NCBI GenBank assembly: GCA_934667175.1
Contig: CAKULN010000074.1
Coordinates: 1-10,757 of the forward strand
Direction: 5' to 3'
From: an uncultured Bacteroidales bacterium
Lineage (GTDB): Bacteria; Bacteroidota; Bacteroidia; Bacteroidales; UBA932
Length of the DNA: 10,757 nucleotides
This document shows positions 1 to 8,200 of the stretch, piece by piece. A program made the position numbers and the translations under genes. The notes beneath the pieces were generated by a model. That model did no database searches, had not been told where the DNA came from, and saw nothing but the letters and a program-made list of their open reading frames with translations. Numbering within the stretch: the first letter of the stretch is position 1; each line of letters opens with the position of its first letter.

Positions 1-5
1 CCAAA

Positions 6-47
6 GCCCCAAAATCGCTGCCACGGTGGTCTTGGGGCACTATTTTT
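6..47 (+). terminator. Possible terminator of an off-window gene
   Basis: GCCCCAA (6-12) pairs perfectly with TTGGGGC (32-38) around a 19-nt loop that can itself form a small hairpin. ACTATTTTT follows on the plus strand. This looks like an intrinsic terminator for a rightward transcript entering from the left, but the loop is long and the T run short, so the call is weak. Confidence 0.3.
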
Positions 48-106
48 AAATTGGGAAGTGTCAAAGATGAGAAGATAATTAAAGTTTCATTGATTACAAA
101 TAATTT

Positions 107-134
107 GTCACAAATTTGCAGTCACAAATTTGCA
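107..134. repeat. 14-bp perfect tandem repeat
   Basis: GTCACAAATTTGCA occurs at 107-120 and again, identically and with no gap, at 121-134. Each copy contains the palindrome CAAATTTG. A related sequence, ACAAATAATTTGTC, lies just upstream (about 96-109). It could be a regulator site or a duplicated promoter-like element (CAAATTTG differs by one base from TAnnTTTG), or a simple slippage product. No gene nearby clearly uses it. Confidence 0.6.
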
Positions 135-271
135 AAGGGACGGTCTGGTCCAAAGGCCGCCTGCGAACAATGAGGGGGTAGTATGAAGAACCGCAAGTAA
201 ACCGACTCAGGTGACGAGGAACCATCTATTCTATGATCGCTCAAATAGGTGATTCTCGTAGAAGCGGCTTG

Positions 272-1522
<1,251 letters not shown>

Positions 1523-1564
1523 TTATATTCCGTAATTATTACTTAGTAAGCGTTAAAAAATAAG

Positions 1565-1593
1565 TTGGTATTCTTTAAGGATTACTAAATTTG
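1565..1593 (+). promoter_or_regulatory. Promoter for the DUF4153 gene
   Basis: The -7 element TAAATTTG (1586-1593) matches the Bacteroidetes consensus TAnnTTTG exactly. A TTG at 1565-1567 lies 18 bp upstream as a partial -33 element. Transcription would start near 1598-1600, leaving a leader of only about 15 nt before the ATG at 1614. Confidence 0.6.
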
Positions 1594-1613
1594 CAGATAA
1601 AGAAGCTAAAGAC

Positions 1614-3314
1614 ATGATTAATAAAACCACATTCAAAAACCTGTGGGGAAAGACGGCTGGGACTTTCAAGAGATTCCCGGTCTCGTCTTGCTTCATGGCC
1701 GCGGCGGCGATTCTGGCTGTTGTGCTTGTTCATTCGGATGACAAAATCGAGGGGGAGGACGCTTTCTTTCTGATGTTCTGGACGATAACATCCGGACTGC
1801 TGAATCTGGCGGTCAGACTCGGACTAACGGACTGGGGAAATGGCGAAGAAAAATCCATCAAGCCACTTTGGACCCTAGTCATCAACGCATTGTGGCTTGG
1901 AATCTGCCTTCTGTTCCGATGGTACTGGCCGTTGGACATGAGTTGGCTCAATGCGGCGACAACCCTTGTGTGGATCATCGTGTCAGGGATATTCCTTGCC
2001 CCCGTCTGGCGGAAATCCGACAATGACACCGGGCTTTGGAACCACACCATTGACTGCGTCACCGCAGCATTCACCGCATTCGTGGTCGGGCTGCTTCTGG
2101 CCGGAGGGTTGGATCTGCTTGTTCTCGCGTTCAAAATGCTCTTCGGGCTTGAGATTGGCTGGAAAGCGGTTGTGGACGTGTTCTGGGTCAGCATGATATT
2201 CATTGCTCCGATGGTGTTCATGCAACTGATTCCAGCCAAGGGAAGATATGATGCCGACAGGCCAGGAAAGGCCGGACTCGGGTTGATCAACTACCTGCTG
2301 TTTCCTCTTTTGGGAGCTTATGTCCTGACACTCTACGTCTATGCCGCGAAGATAATCTTTGAATGGAACCTGCCTCGGGGATGGGTGTCAACTCTGGTGA
2401 TGGCGTCTATGCTTTGCATGGTACTGATGATATTCCTGATTTATCCGGTGCAATTCCGCAAGGATCAGGACAAATGGAGATTCGACCGCAAGGCACTGAG
2501 GCTTCTGCCCGCCATATTCCTGCCACTGCTTATTCTGATGACGGTCGGACTCGTCAAAAGGGTAAGCGACTACGGGATCACCGCACCCCGCCTTTATCTC
2601 ATGCTCTTCAACGTTTGGTGTTATGTAGTCTGCATAGGGCTGACAGCCAACAAGTCAAAATCATTCCGCTGGATACCGCTGTCCTTTTTCGCGCTTGCGA
2701 TCCTTTCGTCCGTCGGTCCCCAGAATTTCGCCGCACTGTCCCGAAGAGTCCTCGTCAGCGATGTCAAGAAAGCTATGTCATCAATTTCCCCAGACATCAG
2801 ATTTCCTTTGGACTCGGCAAGATATTCGGAAATTATGGAATCATGTGATTCAGCGTCTGTGGTGGGAATTGACCGGAAAATGGAATATATCTTCATTCAA
2901 TATCACGAGAAAGTCGTGCGTGAGATTGTTGACACGACGGTTGGGTTCTGGAACTTCGGCAGTTGGGCAGACAGATGCCAGGCAGATACCGTGGCAGTCG
3001 ATGGCAGCGCATTCCGTTGGCTGGAGATAAACACGGAAGGGGCTTTTAAGATTCCGGATGGGTGCACCCGCTTTGAAAGCATCAATTTCAATGGATCCGT
3101 CCCTTTAGCGGATACAGTCTTTGTGACAGTCTCAGCCGATTCGGTAAGGTTGGCGATTCCGCTGAGTGAGGTTGACAAGGCGCAGAGAAAAAGCGGGAGC
3201 GAACCTTTGTACTTCTACGCGGACAACGGTGTGTTCTTTACAGACCACGTCTCGACCGACAAGGAAGGGGCAACAATGCGTGTCAATCTCAAGGGGATCA
3301 TGTTCCTGAAATAA
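1614..3314 (+). CDS. DUF4153-type polytopic membrane protein
   Basis: This 566-residue inner-membrane protein has unknown function. The N-terminal two thirds are strongly hydrophobic, with about ten or eleven predicted membrane segments, near residues 22-40, 50-68, 86-102, 112-130, 148-172, 186-205, 224-248, 258-278, 296-314, 326-343 and 352-368. The stretch SDYGITAPRLYLMLFNVW (318-335) is the kind of conserved segment I associate with the DUF4153 family, and this is the main ground for the family name. After about residue 375 the protein becomes soluble and mixed alpha/beta (to 566), probably a domain on one face of the membrane. The start at 1614 fits the promoter just upstream. It is a single-gene unit between the divergent esterase and glpK, so neighbours give no hint of its role. 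The membrane topology is well supported; the family assignment is from memory of the motif, and no function should be inferred. Confidence 0.8.
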   Translation: MINKTTFKNLWGKTAGTFKRFPVSSCFMAAAAILAVVLVHSDDKIEGEDAFFLMFWTITSGLLNLAVRLGLTDWGNGEEKSIKPLWTLVINALWLGICLLFRWYWPLDMSWLNAATTLVWIIVSGIFLAPVWRKSDNDTGLWNHTIDCVTAAFTAFVVGLLLAGGLDLLVLAFKMLFGLEIGWKAVVDVFWVSMIFIAPMVFMQLIPAKGRYDADRPGKAGLGLINYLLFPLLGAYVLTLYVYAAKIIFEWNLPRGWVSTLVMASMLCMVLMIFLIYPVQFRKDQDKWRFDRKALRLLPAIFLPLLILMTVGLVKRVSDYGITAPRLYLMLFNVWCYVVCIGLTANKSKSFRWIPLSFFALAILSSVGPQNFAALSRRVLVSDVKKAMSSISPDIRFPLDSARYSEIMESCDSASVVGIDRKMEYIFIQYHEKVVREIVDTTVGFWNFGSWADRCQADTVAVDGSAFRWLEINTEGAFKIPDGCTRFESINFNGSVPLADTVFVTVSADSVRLAIPLSEVDKAQRKSGSEPLYFYADNGVFFTDHVSTDKEGATMRVNLKGIMFLK

Positions 3315-3365
3315 TATTCTATGTTATTCCCGGAGCAAGGAGATTCGGAATATCGCCTTTTGCCC

Positions 3366-3407
3366 TGCTTTTGACTGCTTTTGACTGCTTTTTGACTCAC
3401 TTTTGAC
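3366..3407. repeat. Four tandem 10-11 bp repeats upstream of glpK
   Basis: TGCTTTTGAC occurs twice exactly (3366-3375, 3376-3385). It is followed by TGCTTTTTGAC (3386-3396) and TCACTTTTGAC (3397-3407). The period is 10-11 bp, so every TTTTGAC core faces the same side of the helix. The block ends 12 bp before the predicted -33 element of the glpK promoter. This is where an activator or repressor array would sit, although slippage of a simple repeat is also possible. Confidence 0.7.
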
Positions 3408-3419
3408 GGCTGACGGGCA

Positions 3420-3451
3420 TTTGGAGTTGTTTGGGAATTTATTTATGTTTG
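3420..3451 (+). promoter_or_regulatory. Promoter for glpK
   Basis: TTTG at 3420-3423 (-33) and TATGTTTG at 3444-3451 (-7, exact TAnnTTTG) are separated by 20 bp, which matches the Bacteroidetes promoter pattern. Transcription would begin near 3456-3458, giving an untranslated leader of about 90 nt before the chosen glpK start at 3547. The four tandem repeats lie directly upstream. Confidence 0.65.
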
Positions 3452-3546
3452 GCAAGTGGGGATATTCCTTAGCTTGCTAGGTCGCAGCCATGCGGCGGCA
3501 GAAAACCATTGTATTACTAACACATTTTATTCAAAAATTATTGAAT

Positions 3547-5028
3547 ATGCAAGAATATATTCTCGCCCTTGATCAGGGCACAAGCTCATCGAGAGCCATC
3601 GTCTTCAACAGAAAGGGGGAAGCCAAGGCCGTGTGCCAGAAAGAGTTCACCCAACATTTTCCCAAGCCGGGGCTGGTGGAGCACGACCCGATGGACATCT
3701 GGTCTTCTGAATATGCGGTCATGACGGAAGCCGTGGCGTCGCTGGGATTCGGAGGATCGGACATCGCCGCGATCGGAATAACCAACCAGCGCGAGACCAC
3801 AATTGTCTGGGACGCGGAGACCGGAAAGCCGATCTGCCATGCAATCGTCTGGCAGGACAGAAGGACTTCCGATTTCTGTGATTCCCTCAAGGCAGCCGGG
3901 ATGACGGAGCTTATCCGCAAGAAGACCGGGTTGATCATTGACGCTTATTTCTCAGGAACTAAAATCCGCTGGATTCTGGATAATGTGCCGGGCGCCAGAG
4001 AGCGCGCGGAGCAAGGCAAACTGCGCTTCGGGACTGTGGACAGCTGGCTCGTGTGGAATCTGACCGGTGGCCACGAGCACGTCACAGATGTCAGCAACGC
4101 GTCCCGCACGATGCTGTTCAACATCAACACCCTCCAGTGGGATGAGGAACTTCTTGACATTCTGAATATTCCTCTCTCTATGATGCCTCAGGTGAAGTCT
4201 TCCTCCGAAATCTACGGCCAGACCAGTCTGCTCGGCGGAGAAGTGCCGGTTGCCGGCATCGCCGGAGACCAGCAGGCTGCTCTGTTCGGCCAGATGTGCA
4301 CCGAGCCAGGATCTGTTAAAAACACTTACGGAACGGGATGCTTCCTTTTGATGAACACCGGAGAGAAGCCGATAATGTCGCACAACAATCTGTTGGCCAC
4401 CATCGCATGGAAGATCGGAGACAAGGTCAACTACGCTTTGGAGGGATCGATTTTCGTTGCCGGTTCCGTAGTTCAGTGGCTTCGCGACGGCCTCGGAATA
4501 ATCAAGAGTTCCTCGGAGGTCGAGGTCTTGGCCGCATCTGTGCCCGACAACGGTGGTGTGTTCCTGGTCCCTGCCTTGACCGGCCTGGGAGCCCCGTATT
4601 GGGATCCGCATGCCCAAGGCAGCATATTCGGAATCACCCGTGGCACCAAAGCAGCGCACATCGCAAGAGCGGCTCTCGAAGGCATCGCTTTCCAGACAAT
4701 GGACATTGTCGCCGCCATGGAGAAGGATTCCCGCATCCGCCTGGGCGAACTCAAGGTAGACGGCGGAGCGTCCCGAAACAATCTGATGATGCAGTTCCAG
4801 TCCGACATTCTTGGTGCCAAGGTCATCCGGCCTAAAGTCACGGAGACCACCGCGCTTGGAGCCGCCTACCTCGCAGGCCTCGCCGTCGGCTTCTGGGAGA
4901 GCATTGACGATGTAAAGAAACAATGGCAGTCAGAGCGTGTCTTCACTCCATCAATGGACGAAGCCACCGTCAAAGCCGCCAAAGCAGGCTGGGCAGACGC
5001 AATCAGCAGGACACTCACGAAAAAATAA
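3547..5028 (+). CDS. glpK: Glycerol kinase
   Basis: This cytoplasmic FGGY-family kinase phosphorylates glycerol with ATP to give sn-glycerol 3-phosphate, the entry step of glycerol into lipid synthesis and glycolysis. I chose the ATG at 3547 (493 aa). The frame is open back to an ATG at 3490, but the 19 extra residues do not resemble the family, whereas [16 protein letters not shown] is the usual N-terminus. Visible landmarks are the ATP-site motif DQGTSSSR (9-16), glycerol-contacting Arg82-Glu83 in TNQRET, Tyr134 in DAYFSGTK, the general base Asp241 in [25 protein letters not shown], and the second ATP-binding motif DGGASRNN. Compared with the E. coli enzyme as I remember it, the loop between YGQT and GIAGDQQ is about three residues shorter and lacks GGKGGTR. 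Its Arg binds fructose 1,6-bisphosphate, so that control is probably absent. No glpF or glpD is adjacent; glpK is its own unit. Confidence 0.97.
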   Translation: MQEYILALDQGTSSSRAIVFNRKGEAKAVCQKEFTQHFPKPGLVEHDPMDIWSSEYAVMTEAVASLGFGGSDIAAIGITNQRETTIVWDAETGKPICHAIVWQDRRTSDFCDSLKAAGMTELIRKKTGLIIDAYFSGTKIRWILDNVPGARERAEQGKLRFGTVDSWLVWNLTGGHEHVTDVSNASRTMLFNINTLQWDEELLDILNIPLSMMPQVKSSSEIYGQTSLLGGEVPVAGIAGDQQAALFGQMCTEPGSVKNTYGTGCFLLMNTGEKPIMSHNNLLATIAWKIGDKVNYALEGSIFVAGSVVQWLRDGLGIIKSSSEVEVLAASVPDNGGVFLVPALTGLGAPYWDPHAQGSIFGITRGTKAAHIARAALEGIAFQTMDIVAAMEKDSRIRLGELKVDGGASRNNLMMQFQSDILGAKVIRPKVTETTALGAAYLAGLAVGFWESIDDVKKQWQSERVFTPSMDEATVKAAKAGWADAISRTLTKK

Positions 5029-5037
5029 ATATTTCCA

Positions 5038-5078
5038 TCCTCGGGTGTCACGCCAAACACGGATCCGGGGATTTTTCT
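5038..5078 (+). terminator. Probable glpK terminator
   Basis: Just after the glpK stop, TCCTCGG (5038-5044) pairs with CCGGGGA (5065-5071, one G-U) and GTGT (5045-5048) with ACAC (5057-5060), leaving GGAT as a bulge. TTTTTCTTA follows. This is a plausible intrinsic terminator separating glpK from the CRISPR module. A competing hairpin, CGGGG (5066-5070) with CCCCG (5081-5085), uses part of the same bases. Confidence 0.45.
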
Positions 5079-5091
5079 TACCCCGTAAAAC

Positions 5092-5117
5092 AAAAAAAGC
5101 GAGTCCACAGACCCGCT
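5092..5117 (-). terminator. tracrRNA terminator hairpin
   Basis: Read on the minus strand, AGCGGGTC pairs with GACTCGCT (8 bp, one G-U) around the loop TGTG and is followed directly by seven T residues. It is a strong intrinsic terminator that acts only leftward, since the plus strand has no T tract after the stem. It forms the last hairpin of the tracrRNA. Confidence 0.85.
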
Positions 5118-5170
5118 CTAAATGTTTGCACAACGGAATAATCCTTATTGTGAATTGCTTCGTTATTGTA
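5092..5170 (-). ncRNA. tracrRNA of the type II-C CRISPR system
   Basis: This minus-strand RNA of about 78 nt is transcribed divergently from cas9. From 5' to 3' it has an anti-repeat (plus positions about 5170-5146, ending AAGCAATTCACAAT), a nexus hairpin GGATTATTCC (plus 5144-5135, GGA/TCC stem with a TTAT loop), a single-stranded linker TTGTGCAAACATTTA, and the terminator hairpin with a T7 tail. This order and the AAGGATTATTCCGTTGTG core match what I know of tracrRNAs in Bacteroidetes II-C systems. The gene has its own promoter with correct spacing. The RNA should pair with the 5' part of the crRNA repeat (predicted to begin near ATTGTGAATTGCTT), be trimmed by RNase III, and load Cas9. The free RNA can also pair CACAA with TTGTG around the nexus. 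The 5' end is placed from the promoter and is uncertain by a few bases. Confidence 0.88.
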
Positions 5171-5211
5171 GCCGCAAAGTTAATCAATTCTGTCATATAT
5201 GCAAACATTTA
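5119..5211. repeat. 12-bp perfect inverted repeat across the tracrRNA gene
   Basis: TAAATGTTTGCA at 5119-5130 is exactly reverse-complemented by TGCAAACATTTA at 5200-5211, with 69 bp between. The left arm encodes the single-stranded linker of the tracrRNA just before the terminator hairpin. The right arm covers the tracrRNA -33 promoter box and is not in the predicted transcript. Only a longer RNA, started further upstream, could fold the two arms together. Confidence 0.85.
5175..5205 (-). promoter_or_regulatory. tracrRNA promoter
   Basis: On the minus strand, TTTG (plus 5205-5202, -33) and TAACTTTG (plus 5182-5175, exact TAnnTTTG) are separated by exactly 19 bp. Transcription would start near plus position 5170, at the beginning of the anti-repeat. 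The -33 box lies inside one arm of a 12-bp inverted repeat whose other arm is in the tracrRNA body. Confidence 0.75.
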
Positions 5212-5232
5212 TGGGAAATATCTGTCAACTAA

Positions 5233-5263
5233 TTTGAAACTTAAAGAATTAAGTGTAACTTAG
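5233..5263 (+). promoter_or_regulatory. cas9-cas1-cas2 promoter
   Basis: TTTG (5233-5236, -33) and TAACTTAG (5256-5263, one mismatch to TAnnTTTG) are 19 bp apart, the same spacing as the divergent tracrRNA promoter. Start of transcription is expected near 5268, leaving a leader of about 20 nt before the cas9 ATG (5290). That leader has no clear Shine-Dalgarno sequence, as is usual in Bacteroidetes. Only 27 bp separate the two divergent -33 boxes. Confidence 0.65.
5239..5262. promoter_or_regulatory. Possible operator half-sites in the cas9 promoter
   Basis: Between and over the -33 and -7 boxes lie ACTTAA (5239-5244), TTAAGT (5249-5254) and ACTTA (5258-5262). The first two make a 6-bp-arm palindrome with a 4-bp spacer. 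The last two make TAAGT-GTA-ACTTA, which overlaps the -7 box. Such alternating half-sites in a core promoter suggest a repressor site, but AT-rich sequence can produce this by chance. Confidence 0.35.
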
Positions 5264-5289
5264 GCGAAAGAATAACCACGCGATACAAA

Positions 5290-8200
5290 ATGAAAAAAGT
5301 ATTAGGACTTGATTTAGGCACCACTAGCATAGGCTGGGCGATCGTCAACCAGGCGGAAAACAGTGAGGAGAATTCATCCATCATCAAAGCCGGAGTAAGA
5401 GTCAATCCTTTGACAACCGATGAGAAAGACGCCTTCGAGAAAGGCAAGGCCGTCACCACAAACACAGACCGTCGGCTGAAACGCTCAATGCGCCGGAATC
5501 TTCAGCGGTACAAACTAAGAAGAAATGAGTTGATCTCCATCTTAAAGGAACTTGGCTGGATTGACGACTCGACCATATTGGCTGAACATGGCAACAAATC
5601 AACTTTCGAAACTTACATGCTGCGCTCGAAAGCATGCACGGAGATGATATCTCTTTCAGAATTGTCCCGCGTCCTGCTGATGATCAACAAGAAGCGTGGC
5701 TACAAAAGCAACAGGAAGCTGAATGCCGACGAGGACGGGCATCTTGTTGACGGTATGGCTGTCGCGAAGATGCTATACGATGAGGACAAGACTCCCGGAC
5801 AGTATTGCTACGAGCTTGTCAGAAAAGGGAATAACGCACTGCCTGAATTCTACGCCTCGGATCTGGTGGCGGAATTCAGGAAAGTCTGGAAGACGCAGTC
5901 ATCTTACTATCCGGAATACCTGACAGATGAGTTCTGGCAACAGGTCGAAGGAAAGAGCAAATCATCGTTGTCGAAGCTATTCTTCGCCAAGTACAAGATC
6001 ACAACCGCCGACAACAAGGGCAAGGACAAAAAGGTCAAAGCATACGAATGGCGTTCAGCGGCTATTGAGAGACAACTCCCTATGGATCAGGTGGCTTACG
6101 TGCTTTGCGAAATAGCCGGCAACATCGGGTCCTCAAGCGGTTACCTTGGGAATATAAGTGACCGCAGCAAGGAGTTATACTTCAACAAACAGACTGTAGG
6201 GCAGTTCCTTTATTCGAATATTCAGAAAGACCCGCACTTCAGCACGAAAAATAAAGTCTTCTACCGACAGGATTACCTTGATGAGTTCGAGGTCATCTGG
6301 GAAAAGCAAGCCTCCTTCCATCCGGAAATGACTGCCGATCTTAAGAAGGAAATCAGGGACGTTGTGATATTCTTCCAAAGAAGACTCAAATCCCAAAAGG
6401 GATTGATAGGTTATTGTGAGCTGGAGAGCCGGAAGGTTGACGTTGTCGTCAATGGAAAGACGGTCCGGAAAATCCGTGGATGCAAGGTCGCGCCTGTGTC
6501 TTCACCGCTGTTTCAGGAGTTCAGAATGTGGCAGAAGATCAATAATGTCATAGTCACAAACAAGACAACCGGCGAACAGCGTCCATTGGAGCAAGATGAA
6601 AAGGAAAGGCTCGCCGAAGCGCTTCATGTCAAAGACAGAATGTCATCAAATGACATTCTGAAACTTTTGTTCAAGAAGCCAAAGGAGCTGGAAATGAACT
6701 TCAATGCCATTGAAGGCAACGAAACCCTGTCAAAATTATATTCAAAATTCCTCGAAATCATCTCAATGACCGAAGGAATGGATTATGAATATTCCAAAAT
6801 GCGCCCTGAGGAACTGACACATACGTTAAAGGTCGGATTTGACAGGAATCATTTCAATTCCGAAGTCCTTGAATATGACGTACTTCTTTCGAAGGAGGAA
6901 TATGAGCGGCAGCCCCTTTTCAAACTCTGGCATCTGTTATATTCATACGAAGGGGATAACTCGCAGACGGGAAATGAGAGTCTGGTCAGGAAGATCGGTG
7001 AACTCTGCGCTATGCCTAAGGATCTTGCAAAGATAGTAGCGTCGATATCCTTCAAACAGGATTACGCTTCCCTGAGCCACAAGGCGATGCGGAATATTCT
7101 TCCGTACATGATGGATGGCAATGAATATAGTGTCGCCTGCATCTGCGCCGGCTACAATCATTCCAAGCAGTCCTTGACGAAGGAACAGATTGACAACAAG
7201 ATTCTTAAGAATCGCCTTGATGAGATACCGAAGAACTCCCTCAGGAATCCGGTTGTGGAAAAGATTCTCAACCAGATGGTAAATGTGATCAATGCTGTCG
7301 GTGACAGGTACGGCAAACCGGACGAGATTCACATTGAGTTGGCCCGCGAGCTTAAATCCTCCCAGGAAGAGAGGGCGAAGGCAACTGAATCGATCGCGTC
7401 GAACAACAAGGAGAACGAGCGGATCAAAGCAATCCTTGAAGACAGGTTTCATCTACCCTATGTGAGCAGGAACGACATTCTGAAATACAAATTGTACGAA
7501 GAACTTAAGAACAACGGCTATAAAACATTGTATTCCAACCAGTATGTTCCGGAAGAGAAGTTGTTCAGCAGAGAAATCGACATCGAACACATCATCCCAC
7601 AGGCAGTACTGTTCAACGACTCCCTATCCAACAAGACCCTGGAATACAGGGATATAAACCTTGAGAAAGGAAAGGAAACCGCTTACGATTATGTGAAGAA
7701 CAAGTACGGCGAGTCTGGCCTTGAAGATTACAGGCTGCGCGTTCAGAGACTATATGAGTCTGGAGGCATCTCCCGGACAAAGCGGGACAACCTGCTTCGC
7801 GACGCCTCAAATATTCCCGAGGGCTTTGTTGAACGCGATTTGAGGGACACACAATACATCGCCAAGAAGGCTCGCGAGATACTCCTTGAATATGTGCGCG
7901 TGGTGGTGAGCACCACTGGTTCCATTACTGACAGACTGCGGGAGGAATGGGGCTTGATAAATGTCATGAAGGAACTGAACATGCCGAAGTTCGAAGCCGC
8001 CGGGCTTGTCGAGACGATCACATCGTCCGACGGTAAGGATATTCGTAAGATAAAGGATTGGACGAAGAGAAATGACCATAGGCACCACGCTATGGATGCG
8101 ATCACCATAGCGTTCACCAAACTCGTACATATTCAGTACCTGAACAACCTGAACGCCAAGAGTGACAAGTCTTCCTCCATATACGGGATTATGATGAAAG

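Larger units (their letters stand above)
1..271. other. Non-coding left edge
   Basis: No gene can be supported here. It lies downstream of the leftward esterase gene, whose stop codon is at 272-274. Frame 2 is open from the left edge to a TAA at 47-49 and frame 3 to a TGA near 169-171, but neither translation resembles anything I recognise. The stretch contains a hairpin followed by a short T run (6-47) and a 14-bp tandem repeat (107-134). A five-codon ATG frame near 183 is too short to call. The first 50 bases could be the 3' end of a rightward gene lying off the window, which cannot be decided from here. Confidence 0.5.

Noticed and set aside
1..60. Left edge as an insertion-sequence end
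   Set aside because: No matching inverted terminus, target duplication or transposase is visible in the window.
3325..3361. Hairpin TATTCC/GGAATA followed by CTTTT after the DUF4153 gene, as a terminator
   Set aside because: The 6-bp AT-rich stem, 16-nt loop and short interrupted T run make it too weak to call.
3490..3546. Upstream ATG giving glycerol kinase 19 extra N-terminal residues
   Set aside because: The added residues do not resemble the family; [12 protein letters not shown] at 3547 is the usual start.
3952..4923. 323-codon minus-strand open frame opposite glpK
   Set aside because: It is a shadow of glpK; low-quality composition and no recognisable motif.
4951..5208. 85-codon minus-strand open frame across the glpK-cas9 gap
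   Set aside because: It overlaps the glpK end and the tracrRNA gene; the RNA explanation (promoter, nexus, terminator) accounts for the sequence better.
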